Shown piece after piece: positions 14,419 through 23,892 of a DNA stretch of 64,000 nucleotides. Under the pieces are notes generated by a model, which made no database searches, was not told where the DNA came from, and saw only the letters and a program-made list of their open reading frames with translations. Source of the stretch: Acidobacteriota bacterium (GTDB lineage Bacteria > Zixibacteria > MSB-5A5 > GN15 > FEB-12); assembly GCA_035529075.1 (NCBI GenBank), contig DATKXK010000012.1, forward strand, positions 1 to 64,000, read 5' to 3'. A program made the translations under genes and the position numbers. Each line of letters starts with the position of its first letter. Within the stretch, counting starts at the first letter, position 1.

Positions 14419-15504
14419 CTACAGGCAGGCCGGGTCAGGCCCGCTGATGAACAGGTAGGAAATCAGGAACGTGACGTCCCCGATATCAATACCGGGGACG
14501 CCGTCCACGTCGGCCGCCGGCTCGTATGGCGGCACCGGCCCGCTGATAAACAGGTACCGGATCAGGTAGGTCAGGTCCCCGATATCCGGACCCTCGTGGT
14601 CGTCGTTGACGTCGCCGCAGAGGGCATCCAGGATCGTCACCACGCCGTCCTGCAGGGAGAGCGCAGTGGTATCGATTCGCAGGCTCGTGACGGTGTCGAC
14701 CGTGAATGAATCCGCCGGGGGTCCGGTGACTTCCAGCCAGTGAATGCACCCGCCCCCAACAGGGTCGGTCTGGAGGCACGAGTACCAGCTGGTGTCGTAA
14801 ACAGTGTCAGTGACGGTCGCGATATACAGGACGTCCTGGTCAAGGAAATAGCAATCACCGAGACCTTCGGCCTGAACGTGGATGGTCGTGGCCAGGTCGC
14901 TGAGCGTGTCGGGGTAGTCCTTGATATCGGCAATGATCTTCAGCAGCGGCGTCTCTCCGTCCTGGGGAAAGCTGATTCCGGTCGTATAGGGAGGCATGGC
15001 ACTCACCGCCGCCGTGATGACAAGGTCGGTGCCGTCACCGGCCGGCGAAACTGCCTCGAGTGCTTCCCAGCCGCCGATGAGCGTGCCGATAGTATCGATT
15101 TGTCCCAAGGCCGCCGTGGACGGGGCGGTGGTGTACCGGTCGTAGGCCCAGCATCCATAGGTTACCGAGTCGGCCGGGACGACCGATGAGCTGACGCAGC
15201 TTCCCGTCGAACTATACTCGTTGCAGATATAGTACGTGGTGTCCGTGACAGCGACGGCAGAGGTCCTGAACGCCATGATGTCGTCGCGGTCAAGCCCGAG
15301 CGTAAGCCGGAACCCGGCCACGGAGTCAGTGAGGTTGCTCAGGGACACTGAGATGACCGCCTGTTGATCCCCGGGCCAGATAGCGGTGTCCTCGACCTTT
15401 ATTTCGATTATGGGCTCGGCCTGAACAGCCGTTCCAAAACCTATGAGTGCAGCCAGCATGAACAAGGCCATGGGCGCATTCCGGGTTGAGTTCCTGCTAT
15501 GCAC
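14419..15504 (-). CDS. secreted protein with cohesin-like region and C-terminal dockerin-like repeats
   Basis: This 361-residue protein has a signal peptide (about residues 1-29, ending AVQA). A beta-rich part with a cohesin-like N-terminal pattern follows (IIEIKVEDTAIWPGDQQAVISVSLSN). The C-terminal dockerin-like pair is CGDVNDDHEGPDIGDLTYLI, repeated as AADVDGVPGIDIGDVTFLIS (about 295-358), with Asp-rich calcium loops. In this lineage such C-termini are shared by many exported proteins and probably serve surface attachment or assembly. A GGAGGAACT ribosome binding site precedes the ATG. The gene is the first chromosomal gene after the tRNA junction. Confidence 0.75.
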   Translation of the reverse strand: MHSRNSTRNAPMALFMLAALIGFGTAVQAEPIIEIKVEDTAIWPGDQQAVISVSLSNLTDSVAGFRLTLGLDRDDIMAFRTSAVAVTDTTYYICNEYSSTGSCVSSSVVPADSVTYGCWAYDRYTTAPSTAALGQIDTIGTLIGGWEALEAVSPAGDGTDLVITAAVSAMPPYTTGISFPQDGETPLLKIIADIKDYPDTLSDLATTIHVQAEGLGDCYFLDQDVLYIATVTDTVYDTSWYSCLQTDPVGGGCIHWLEVTGPPADSFTVDTVTSLRIDTTALSLQDGVVTILDALCGDVNDDHEGPDIGDLTYLIRYLFISGPVPPYEPAADVDGVPGIDIGDVTFLISYLFISGPDPACL

Positions 15505-15852
15505 AGTTCAGTTCCTCCGGCATGTTGTATTAGATTGCAGGCTGAATCGCTTCCTTGGGAAGCCGTAGACGTGTAGCCTGCTTCCTGTCTTTTGTAAAGA
15601 CGAAAAGTGTCTCTTTTTGTTCGCAAAAACAGGTACCTTGCACTGAAAAAGAACCCTATCGCCACCGCCGGAAACCGAGGCCCCGCACCCGCAACGCGCG
15701 CCGGGGCGGCCGTCGCGGAACCGGCGAAAAAATTGAACTTTCCCGTCTTAATATCGTCTATTTGGGAGAAACTGGTCTTTTGATATTCAGGCGGGCCCGT
15801 ATCCGGCCTTCGCATCTGCGCTTTCGGCCAATACGCATTAGGAGAGGACGGC
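15505..15852. other. divergent intergenic region
   Basis: 348 nt between the divergent dockerin-like and DUF362 genes. It must hold both promoters. The best candidate rightward is TTGAAC (15733-15738) with GTCTAT 17 nt later, a weak match. No RNA gene or repeat is seen; short plus-strand frames here look non-coding. Confidence 0.35.
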
Positions 15853-16866
15853 ATGGACGATAAAGAGCTTTCCCGACGGAGCTTCCTTCGCATGGTCCCG
15901 GCCGCGGTCGGGGGCATCGTCACCCTGGGAACCATTCCGCAAGCACTGTCCGCCCCCGTTCCGGCGGTTGGGCCGCGCGTGCGGGTTCCGAACCCGTACG
16001 TTGCCGCTGATTCAAAGCCGCTCCTGGTTTGCGTGGAGGGGACCGATATTCAGCGGATGCTCAAGAAGGGTCTGGACGTCCTGGGCGGACTGGGGAAACT
16101 GATTTCTTACAACCAGGACGTGTTCATCAAGCCCAACTGCAATTTTGCCGATCCCTATCCCGCCATTTCCAGCGTGGCCTGCGTCCGAGCCGTGGTATGC
16201 GAGGCAGTGGCCGTGACCGACGGTAACGTCAGGGTGGGCGATCAGGGTTATCAGCCCGATACCGCCGTCTACGGGCACATGAATCTCGAGCATCCGGTGA
16301 CGTCGGCCGGCGGCAGCCTGGAGCATCTTGAGGCGACGTACGACGTGCGGGCGAGTCACTGGAATCCGGGTGTGCCGGATCACAAGGTTTACACCCAGGT
16401 GTACGATGCCTCAGTCCTGCTGAATCTCTGTTCGCTCAAGCGCCATTTTGCGGCCAACATGTCGTGCTCGCTGAAGAACAACGTGGGCACTGTCGCAGGA
16501 CCAAATGCCGCCGCCACGCGCGCCTACCTTCACGCCATCTACAGCGAACTCGATGACGCCCCGTTTCAGCGCGAGGTCGCCGAGATTGCGGGCCTGGTGA
16601 ATCCTGACCTGAACATCGTTGATGCCCGGGCGATTCTCACGGTAAACGGTCCGTTTGCCAACCAAGGTGTTGTCGAACATGCCGACAAGCTCATCATCTG
16701 CGGTGACATGGTGGCCACGGACGCTTACTGCTCCCAGCTACTGGCCGCCCACGACGAGACCTTTGACCCCGGCGTGCTGGCGCCGTTGCTGCAGCACGCG
16801 GAAACGATCGGCCTGGGGACGTCGGAATTGGGCAATGTCGTGATTATCGAGGCGACGGAGTCCTGA
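15853..16866 (+). CDS. DUF362 family protein with Tat signal
   Basis: This 337-residue protein has a twin-arginine signal (SRRSFLRMVPAAVGGIVTLG, residues 7-26), which implies folded export, often with a cofactor. The body matches DUF362 (VFIKPNCNFADPYPAI, then SLKNNVGTVAG). DUF362 proteins are often linked to Fe-S chemistry, but no ferredoxin-type CxxCxxC is visible here, so the cofactor is unknown. The ATG follows AGGAGAGG. It is transcribed alone and ends at a shared bidirectional terminator. Confidence 0.75.
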   Translation: MDDKELSRRSFLRMVPAAVGGIVTLGTIPQALSAPVPAVGPRVRVPNPYVAADSKPLLVCVEGTDIQRMLKKGLDVLGGLGKLISYNQDVFIKPNCNFADPYPAISSVACVRAVVCEAVAVTDGNVRVGDQGYQPDTAVYGHMNLEHPVTSAGGSLEHLEATYDVRASHWNPGVPDHKVYTQVYDASVLLNLCSLKRHFAANMSCSLKNNVGTVAGPNAAATRAYLHAIYSELDDAPFQREVAEIAGLVNPDLNIVDARAILTVNGPFANQGVVEHADKLIICGDMVATDAYCSQLLAAHDETFDPGVLAPLLQHAETIGLGTSELGNVVIIEATES

Positions 16867-16909
16867 GGCTCAGTCGCGCCCGGCCGGGCGGGGCACGCGT
16901 ATTCAGGGC

Positions 16910-16941
16910 AAAAAAAAACCGGCCCCTACGGCCGGCTTTTT
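16910..16941. terminator. bidirectional intrinsic terminator
   Basis: CCGGCC (16919-16924) pairs with GGCCGG (16930-16935) around CCTAC, with an A-run on the left (16910-16918) and a T-run on the right (16937-16941). It serves the convergent DUF362 and antiporter genes. Confidence 0.75.
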
Positions 16942-16954
16942 CTTTCGCACGAGG

Positions 16955-18310
16955 TTATTTTTGCTTCTCTCCTCGAAGCAGCGACATCTTGAGCACGGGG
17001 GGCGTCACGAGCGTGGTGACGATAACCATGATGACCACCGCCGAATAGGTGCTCGTGGACACCACGGCATTGCCGTCAAGCATCAGCTTGGCCCCGATGC
17101 CGGCGAAAATCAGCCCCACTTCACCACGAGGGATCATGCCCAGGCCGACGGCGAATCGGTTGATGGCTTTATCCCAGACGGCCAGCGCGCACACTTGCTT
17201 GCCGACGATGGCGGCCAAGGTGAGCACAACGGCAAAACCGAGAATCTGCACCTGGCCGAAGGTGGTCAGGTCGACGAGCATTCCCATGCGCACGAAGAAG
17301 ATGGGCACCAGGAAGGTGGCAATGGGGGCGATCAGTTCCTGGAGTTGGTGTTCACCGCGATCCCGGAAATTCTTGGTCTGCACTTCCTCGAGAATCAAAC
17401 CGGCGGCAAAGGCGCCCACGATCGGGGCCAGGCCGACGGCACCGGCCACATACGCCAGCAGGAAACAGATCAGAAGGCTGAATGACAGAAGTACCCCGGT
17501 CCCCTTAAGTCTGAAGCCCAGCTTGAAGTAGGTGGGGAGCACCAGCGATCCGATTACAACCGCCCCGATGATAAACAGCACGGCCTTGGCCACGATCCAC
17601 AGAACGGCCGCGGAGCTGATACCCCCGGCGTCTCCTGAAGCCGTGGCCACAATAATACCTGAAACCACGGCCAGTATCACCAGGCCGAGAATGTCGTCGA
17701 TTACAGCCGCCCCCAGAATTATTTTGGCTTCCGTGCTCGTAATTTTACCGATGTCTTTCAGCACGCGCGCGGTAATGCCGACCGAAGTAGCGGTCAGGGT
17801 GGCGCCGATGAAGACATGGACCAGTGTCGGTTCGTTAGGCAGGAAGATCACCCCGACGCCCCAGCCGAGAAAGAAGGGAGCCACGACGCCGAAGACGGCA
17901 ACCATGAACGACGTCACGCCGACCTTCATCATCTCGCGGACCGTCGATTCCAGTCCCACCTCGAAGAGCAGGATAATGACGCCGATCTCAGCCAGGATTT
18001 CCAGCGTGAGGTTGTGCTTGAACGGTTCGAAGACGTCGAAGCCGATCAGGTGCAGGTTACCGATAATCATGCCCATGACCAGCTCACCAAGCACAGCCGG
18101 TTGTTTGAAACGTTCGAAGAAGTCGCCGCCCAGTTTTGCGGCAAGAAGAATGACAATCAGCTCGAGGAGTACGACGAGGACCGGCCCGCCGTGGTTGCCA
18201 CCCCCTTCGGCAGACTCAGGGCCGTTCGATGCAAAGGCAATACTGTAGCCGGCGTAAACTCCGATAATGGCGAGCAGGTGCCATAGCCGTCTGTTCGTCA
18301 GAAAACGCAA
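16955..18310 (-). CDS. CPA2-family cation:proton antiporter
   Basis: This 451-residue protein has about 12-13 hydrophobic segments after an N-terminal leader-like helix and a short periplasmic Gly/His stretch. Family marks include KQPAVLGELVMGMIIGNLHL, LLFEVGLES, TATSVGITARVLKDIGK and the AAVIDDILGLVIL segment with the paired Asp residues of the ion site. Na+/H+ or K+/H+ exchange across the inner membrane is expected. No RCK/TrkA-N domain follows, unlike Kef proteins. Ion specificity cannot be read from sequence. Confidence 0.85.
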   Translation of the reverse strand: MRFLTNRRLWHLLAIIGVYAGYSIAFASNGPESAEGGGNHGGPVLVVLLELIVILLAAKLGGDFFERFKQPAVLGELVMGMIIGNLHLIGFDVFEPFKHNLTLEILAEIGVIILLFEVGLESTVREMMKVGVTSFMVAVFGVVAPFFLGWGVGVIFLPNEPTLVHVFIGATLTATSVGITARVLKDIGKITSTEAKIILGAAVIDDILGLVILAVVSGIIVATASGDAGGISSAAVLWIVAKAVLFIIGAVVIGSLVLPTYFKLGFRLKGTGVLLSFSLLICFLLAYVAGAVGLAPIVGAFAAGLILEEVQTKNFRDRGEHQLQELIAPIATFLVPIFFVRMGMLVDLTTFGQVQILGFAVVLTLAAIVGKQVCALAVWDKAINRFAVGLGMIPRGEVGLIFAGIGAKLMLDGNAVVSTSTYSAVVIMVIVTTLVTPPVLKMSLLRGEKQK

Positions 18311-18516
18311 GCAATCACCAGAGTTGATCAGGTTGTCAATGATCTCAGTCGCTCGTTCCGTCGATCGGACCGGCGAATAATTGGGCGGAATTTACATCGT
18401 TGTGCCTACCGGGGCAAGCGCTTTTTGCGGAGATTCTTCGTTTTCGGACGGTTTTGGCCGGGGTGTACGGTAGTCCGGGCGGCCCGGCTACAGGTTTTGC
18501 CAGAATTTCCGAAAAG

Positions 18517-18522
18517 TATAAT
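18517..18522 (+). promoter_or_regulatory. TATAAT -10 element upstream of motA
   Basis: A perfect TATAAT lies 52 nt before motA. The -35 is poor (TTGCCA at 18497-18502, 14-nt spacer), so the promoter may need an activator or use a different sigma factor. Confidence 0.35.
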
Positions 18523-18574
18523 GATGGTATCGAGTACGGCGCGGAGTGTACGTTCGGGGGAAACAGGATAAAGT

Positions 18575-19432
18575 ATGTCAATATTTATCGGCCTTGCCAT
18601 TGTTCTGGGTTCGGTGCTCGGCGGCTTTCTGATTCACGGCGGTCAGATACTGGCCCTGAACCAGCCGTCAGAGTTTTTAATCATCGGCGGGGCGGCGCTC
18701 GGCTCGCTGGTTATCGCCACGCCGTTTCCCGTGATAAAAAGCATAGTCAGACAGATCAAAAGTGTTGTGGGCGGGGGGATGAAGAAGCAGGACTACCTGG
18801 AGTTGCTGGTCATGATGTATGAGGTGTTTAATGTGGCGCGTCGGGACGGTCTGGTGGGGCTTGAGAACCACATTGAGAAACCCCATGAGAGCAGCATCCT
18901 GCAGCGGTATCCCGCCTTTCTGAAGAACGAGCACGCGGTGGCGTTCTTCGCGGATACCATGCGGGTCATTATCTCCGGTTCCGTACAGCCGCATGATCTG
19001 GAAGATCTGATGGATGAGGATATTGAGGTGCTCTACGAAGAGGGGCTGCAGCCGTCGCAGGCACTGAGCACGGTTGCCGACAGCCTTCCGGGCCTGGGCA
19101 TTGTCGCGGCGGTGCTGGGCGTGGTAATCACGATGGCGGCTCTGGACGGTCCGCCGTCGGAGATCGGTCACAAAGTGGCCGCAGCACTGGTCGGAACGTT
19201 CCTTGGCATTCTGGGCTGCTACGGTTTTGTCGGCCCGCTTGCGGGCAGCTTGAAACACCGGACCCACGACCTTAAGCAGTATCTCTCGTGCATGAAACAG
19301 GCCCTCCTGTCATTCCACAAGGGAGTCGCCGGTGTGATCGCGGTGGAGTTCGCGCGCCGTTCACTTTTTGCCGAGGCACGGCCCGGGTTCATCGAACTGG
19401 AAGAGGCGTGTAAGGAAGCCAAGAAAAGGTAA
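18575..19432 (+). CDS. motA: flagellar motor stator protein MotA
   Basis: This 285-residue protein has four membrane segments (two N-terminal, two around residues 165-225). It has the conserved stator motif TVADSLPGLGIVAAVLGVVITM and the cytoplasmic loop with charged residues that touches the rotor (LKNEHAVAFFADTMRVIISG). Together with MotB it forms the proton- or sodium-driven stator. It lies 3 nt upstream of motB. No other flagellar genes are nearby. Confidence 0.9.
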   Translation: MSIFIGLAIVLGSVLGGFLIHGGQILALNQPSEFLIIGGAALGSLVIATPFPVIKSIVRQIKSVVGGGMKKQDYLELLVMMYEVFNVARRDGLVGLENHIEKPHESSILQRYPAFLKNEHAVAFFADTMRVIISGSVQPHDLEDLMDEDIEVLYEEGLQPSQALSTVADSLPGLGIVAAVLGVVITMAALDGPPSEIGHKVAAALVGTFLGILGCYGFVGPLAGSLKHRTHDLKQYLSCMKQALLSFHKGVAGVIAVEFARRSLFAEARPGFIELEEACKEAKKR

Positions 19433-19435
19433 GCG

Positions 19436-20287
19436 GTGGCAGAGCACAACGGCGAACAGCCAATAATCATACGGCGAAAGAGAAGGAGCCGTCACGGCGC
19501 ACACGGGGGCGCCTGGAAGGTAGCGCTGGCGGACTTTATGACCGCCCTGATGGCGTTTTTCCTTGTCATGTGGATGGTCGGGCAGAAGGATGACGTCAGG
19601 GAGGCCGTGGCCGGGTACTTCCGTAATCCCGCCCAGTTCTCGAGGCAAGGCAAATCGGGCGTCCTGGAGGGTTCCGCATCCGCGATAAAGTTGGATGCCG
19701 AAGAAATCGGTCTGGTGGAATCTGAGAGAAGCCGGGACTCGCGCCCCTCGAGCGCCGAAACGACACAGCTCTCGCTGGCCGCCAAGAAGATGCTGCAAGA
19801 GCTTTCCAAGCAGGACGTGTTCGACAAGCTCAAGAAGAATATCAAGGTTCACATGACCTCTGAGGGGTTGCGGATCATCCTGAACGAGTCCGAAGATTCT
19901 CCCGCGTTCTTTGAGCCGGGCTCGGCCAAACTATTACAGAAAAGCGCGATTATCCTCGTCACCATCGCCAAGGAGTTGGGGACGCTGAAAAACCGGCTGG
20001 TGGTTGAAGGCCATACGGATGTGAGCTACACGGGGCAGAAGGACTACACCAACTGGGAACTCTCGGCCGACCGCGCCAACTCAGCCAGACAATTGATGGA
20101 AGTCTCCGGCCTCTGGGACAGGCAGGTGCTCGAGGTGCGGGGGTTTGCCGACCAGTTTCCGATGATCCAGAACGACCCCACCGATTCGCGTAATCGCCGA
20201 GTGACGATTGTTGTCCTGTATGAGTCCCGGGAACGGCAGTATGACCAAATCGAGGTGGGGGCGGACCTGATGGCGGAGATACTCTGA
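19436..20287 (+). CDS. motB: flagellar motor protein MotB
   Basis: This 283-residue protein starts with GTG. A basic N-terminus is followed by one transmembrane helix carrying the ion-binding Asp (VALADFMTALMAFFLVMWMVGQ, residues about 29-50). A plug/linker comes next, then the C-terminal OmpA-like peptidoglycan-binding domain (LVVEGHTDVS...NWELSADRANSARQLM...NRRVTIVV). It couples ion flow to torque and anchors the stator to the cell wall. It is co-transcribed with motA. Confidence 0.9.
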   Translation: MAEHNGEQPIIIRRKRRSRHGAHGGAWKVALADFMTALMAFFLVMWMVGQKDDVREAVAGYFRNPAQFSRQGKSGVLEGSASAIKLDAEEIGLVESERSRDSRPSSAETTQLSLAAKKMLQELSKQDVFDKLKKNIKVHMTSEGLRIILNESEDSPAFFEPGSAKLLQKSAIILVTIAKELGTLKNRLVVEGHTDVSYTGQKDYTNWELSADRANSARQLMEVSGLWDRQVLEVRGFADQFPMIQNDPTDSRNRRVTIVVLYESRERQYDQIEVGADLMAEIL

Positions 20288-20317
20288 TCTCGGCCCGGTG
20301 CCGGGGCGAAAAAATAC

Positions 20318-20345
20318 TGAATTTTCACAATACTTTCCGTATACT
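20318..20345 (+). promoter_or_regulatory. possible promoter upstream of mfd
   Basis: TGAATT (20318-20323), a 16-nt spacer and TATACT (20340-20345). A terminator-like hairpin lies just downstream, before mfd starts. Confidence 0.3.
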
Positions 20346-20368
20346 TGGAAAGACCCTGACTGTCAATA

Positions 20369-20396
20369 CCCCGGTGCAGCAGCAACCGGGGCTTTT
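20369..20396 (+). terminator. terminator-like hairpin between motB and mfd
   Basis: CCCCGGT (20369-20375) pairs with ACCGGGG (20385-20391), followed by CTTTT. It may end the motAB transcript or attenuate mfd. Confidence 0.45.
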
Positions 20397-20429
20397 GTGC
20401 ATGCGCAGGCCCGGAATCCGGAGTTGAGA

Positions 20430-23400
20430 ATGGATGTACAGACTGTATCTTCCGCCGGACAACTGACGAGGGTCCGACGGCGCTGGTGCGAGTACTCGCC
20501 CTTCGTGCAGGTCCTCGAGCGGTTGCGCGCCGCCGGACGCCTGCCGATTACAGTCACCGGCCTGACAGGGTCTTCCGAAGCGCTCCTGCTGGCCTCTCTT
20601 ACCGAGGCCGTCGGCCGCCCGATTCTTGCCGTGACGTCGAAAGCCGAGGAGGCGCAGGAGGTCTACGAGGACCTGCTGTTTCTTCTCGGGGCGGACAAAG
20701 TCGGACTTTTCCCGGCGCGGCAGATTCTTCCGTACGATTTCCGGGCTCCGGTCGGCGAGGTGATGGGTCAGCGGATCTCGTCGCTGGCCGGCCTGCTCAA
20801 GCAATCACTTTCGGTCGTCATCTGTCCCGTTCGAGCATTGCTGGAACCGACAATCCGGCGTGACGAACTTCGGGCGAGCCTGGTCGACCTCCGGTGCGGT
20901 CAGGAAACCGATCTTGACGGGCTGGTAGCGCGTCTGGTTCGGCTGGGTTTCCGAAACGTACCGCTGGTGGAGGAGGTGGGTGATTTCGCCCGCCGTGGCG
21001 GGCTGGTGGACCTCTTTACGCCCGGGTCGCCGGTGCCCGTCCGGGTGGAGTTTTTCGGCGACGAAGTGGATACTATCAGACAGTTTGACGTCTCAACCCA
21101 GCGCACTGTCGGCCGGCTGGATCGAGTCGAAGTGCTGCCCAGGCGCGAGATTCCCATCACCCAGGAAACGCTGGAATCGTACCTCGGGCATCTGCCGGAA
21201 GAAGACGCCGACTACATCCGCGCCCGGTATCTCAACGACCCGGACCTGCCCGGCCTGGAGTGGCTGTCGGTTCTTTTTGGGCTCAGGCAGGGCTCGCTCC
21301 TGGAATACCTGAGCGAGGACAGCCTCTTTTATCTTCAGGGGTCCAACTCGCTCGAGGCGGAAGCCGAGGCCATTCTCGCCGAAGCGCACGGGCTTTACGA
21401 ACGTTTGAAAAGTCGGTTGACGAGACTGCCGACGCCCCGGGAGTACTATTGGCCCGTTGACGAAACCTTCGCCCGTCTCGGCCAGGGGGTGGTCATCAAC
21501 AGGGTGCCGTTCCGCGGCGGCCGCGCGGACATAATCGGATTTGAGTGCAAACCCCATCCGTCGTTGGGCTCGCGCCTTGATCTTCTGGCGGAGACGGTGC
21601 GGCGGTTCCATGCCGACGGTATCGCGCATTTCATCGCCACCGACAGCCAAACCCAGGCCACCCGGCTGTCTGAACTCATCACGGAAAAGACCAATCTCGA
21701 GTTGCCGGTGCACGTTGAGGTGGCTAACCTTCGAGGGGGCTTCGTCTGTCAGGCCGGAGGCATTGCCGTTCTGACCGATCACGAAATCTTCAATCGTTAC
21801 CACCGGCGAATCAGGAAGAAGAAGTTCAGGGAAGGGGTGGCCATATCCGACTACTCCAGCCTGCACCGGGGTGACTACGTTGTCCACACCGATCACGGCA
21901 TTGCCCGTTACCTGGGTCTGGAGACGATCACGGTCGATGGCCGCAACCGCGACTGCCTGGCCCTTCAGTACGCGGACAACGTTCGCCTGTTCGTTCCCAT
22001 CGAGGAATTCAACCGGGTCTCCAAGTATTGCGGCAAGGATGCCGCCCCGACGCTGACCCGGTTGGGCGGCCCGGCCTGGGACAAGCTAAAAAAGCGCACC
22101 AAGAAGGCGATTGCAGACATGGCCCAGGACCTGATCCGGTTGTATGCGGAGCGAAAGTCGAACGACGGGTACGCTTTTGGTGAAGACAGCGTCTGGCTCA
22201 AGCAGCTCGAGGCCTCGTTCCCGTATGACGAGACGCCGGACCAGCAGAAGGCCATTGGAGACGTCAAGCGGGATATGACGGACGGCCGGCCGATGGACCG
22301 CCTGATCTGCGGTGACGTCGGGTACGGCAAGACCGAGGTAGCGGTCCGAGCGGCCTTCAAGGCCATGGACGGCGGCAAGCAGGTGGCCGTTCTGGTCCCG
22401 ACGACGATTCTGGCACAGCAGCACTTTCAGACGTTCACCGAACGGCTGGCCGAGTTTCCCGTCAACATCGCCCTGCTTTCCCGTTTCCGCACCCGCAAGC
22501 AACAGGCCCACACCGTGAGCGAACTGATCAGCGGAAAGGTTGATCTCGTGATTGGCACCCATCGGCTGTTGTCGGCCGACGTGGGGTTTAAGGACCTGGG
22601 GGTGCTGATCATTGACGAGGAGCACCGGTTTGGTGTCAAGCACAAGGAAAAGCTGCGCCGGCTCAAGGCGACGGTTGATACCATAGCGATGACGGCGACA
22701 CCTATTCCGCGAACTCTGCAGATGTCGCTGATGGGTGTTCGCGACATGTCGGTGATTGAAACCTCCCCCAAAGACCGGTTGCCGATTATCACTGAAGTGG
22801 TCGAATTCGATCCGGCCATTATTGCCACGGCGGTCCTGCGGGAAATCGACCGTGGCGGGCAGGTCTTTTTCCTGCACAACCGGGTTCAGACGATCGATGC
22901 CATGTACAACTACCTTAAAAAACTGCTGCCTGAGGCTGAGATCGGTATTGCCCACGGCCAGATGCACGAAAGGTCTCTCGAGGGTGTCATGCTCTCGTTT
23001 GTGCGGGGACGGTACGATGTCCTCCTGTGCTCGTCTATCATCGAGTCAGGTCTGGATATTCCCAGCGCCAATACGCTCATCGTCAACCGGGCGGATCGGT
23101 TTGGCCTGGCCGAGTTGTACCAGATTCGCGGACGGGTCGGCCGCTCGTCCCGGCGCGCCTACGCCTACTTGATGACGCCGCCGACGCGTCTGATCAGTGC
23201 CGACGCCATGAAACGCCTTCGGGCGCTCGAGGCCCACTCGGACCTTGGCGCCGGCTTTGCCCTGGCCATGCGTGACCTGGAAATTCGCGGGGCCGGGACC
23301 ATCCTTGGCCCCAGGCAGTCCGGTTTCATCGAAGAGCTCGGGTATGATCTGTACAACCGGCTGCTCGAAGAAGCGGTGGCCGAACTGAAAGGCCACCGGA

Positions 23401-23849
23401 TTGTCAGGCTGCCGGATACCAAACTTGATATGGACATCGAAATACACCTCTCAGACCGGTACGTCCCGGACAGCCGGCAGAAGGTCGATGTCTACCGCCG
23501 GCTCGCTGACTGCCGTAACCTCGACGTGGTGGAGAGAATCCGCGAGGAGGTCACCGATCGGTTTGGCGTTCCGCCGCAGTCGGCGACCAATCTTTTCGAT
23601 GCTACGGCGGTCAAGATCTCGGCCGCCCTGCTGGAGATAGAGAGGGTCAGGATCCGTCAGGGCCGGGTTTCGCTTCTCTTTATCGAGGACCGCAAGCTGA
23701 CCCGCCGGGAAGTGGAATCGCTCCGGAAAGCCACGGATTGTCCGATGGAATTCTCTCTGACGGGACAGCAGGGCATCAGTCTTGACCTGAGCCGGGTGGC
23801 TGAAGACCGGCAGCTGAGCTACCTTCGCGGCGTGCTGGGGAAGGTGTAG
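20430..23849 (+). CDS. mfd: transcription-repair coupling factor Mfd
   Basis: The 1139-residue product is of normal length. In order it has a UvrB-homology module (residues 1-400), a CarD-like RNA polymerase interaction domain (GDYVVHTDHGIARYLGLE, near 480), a superfamily 2 translocase with Walker A GDVGYGKTE (about 628) and DEEH box IDEEHRFG (about 728), helicase motifs through QIRGRVGRSSRRAYAYL, and a C-terminal TRCF domain. Mfd removes stalled RNA polymerase from damage and recruits UvrA. The Met at 20430 is preferred over 20298 because similarity starts there and the upstream part overlaps the hairpin. Confidence 0.95.
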   Translation: MDVQTVSSAGQLTRVRRRWCEYSPFVQVLERLRAAGRLPITVTGLTGSSEALLLASLTEAVGRPILAVTSKAEEAQEVYEDLLFLLGADKVGLFPARQILPYDFRAPVGEVMGQRISSLAGLLKQSLSVVICPVRALLEPTIRRDELRASLVDLRCGQETDLDGLVARLVRLGFRNVPLVEEVGDFARRGGLVDLFTPGSPVPVRVEFFGDEVDTIRQFDVSTQRTVGRLDRVEVLPRREIPITQETLESYLGHLPEEDADYIRARYLNDPDLPGLEWLSVLFGLRQGSLLEYLSEDSLFYLQGSNSLEAEAEAILAEAHGLYERLKSRLTRLPTPREYYWPVDETFARLGQGVVINRVPFRGGRADIIGFECKPHPSLGSRLDLLAETVRRFHADGIAHFIATDSQTQATRLSELITEKTNLELPVHVEVANLRGGFVCQAGGIAVLTDHEIFNRYHRRIRKKKFREGVAISDYSSLHRGDYVVHTDHGIARYLGLETITVDGRNRDCLALQYADNVRLFVPIEEFNRVSKYCGKDAAPTLTRLGGPAWDKLKKRTKKAIADMAQDLIRLYAERKSNDGYAFGEDSVWLKQLEASFPYDETPDQQKAIGDVKRDMTDGRPMDRLICGDVGYGKTEVAVRAAFKAMDGGKQVAVLVPTTILAQQHFQTFTERLAEFPVNIALLSRFRTRKQQAHTVSELISGKVDLVIGTHRLLSADVGFKDLGVLIIDEEHRFGVKHKEKLRRLKATVDTIAMTATPIPRTLQMSLMGVRDMSVIETSPKDRLPIITEVVEFDPAIIATAVLREIDRGGQVFFLHNRVQTIDAMYNYLKKLLPEAEIGIAHGQMHERSLEGVMLSFVRGRYDVLLCSSIIESGLDIPSANTLIVNRADRFGLAELYQIRGRVGRSSRRAYAYLMTPPTRLISADAMKRLRALEAHSDLGAGFALAMRDLEIRGAGTILGPRQSGFIEELGYDLYNRLLEEAVAELKGHRIVRLPDTKLDMDIEIHLSDRYVPDSRQKVDVYRRLADCRNLDVVERIREEVTDRFGVPPQSATNLFDATAVKISAALLEIERVRIRQGRVSLLFIEDRKLTRREVESLRKATDCPMEFSLTGQQGISLDLSRVAEDRQLSYLRGVLGKV

Positions 23850-23892
23850 GCGCGGCGTCCCCCGGCGGACGAACATGCCGTCCATCACAAGC

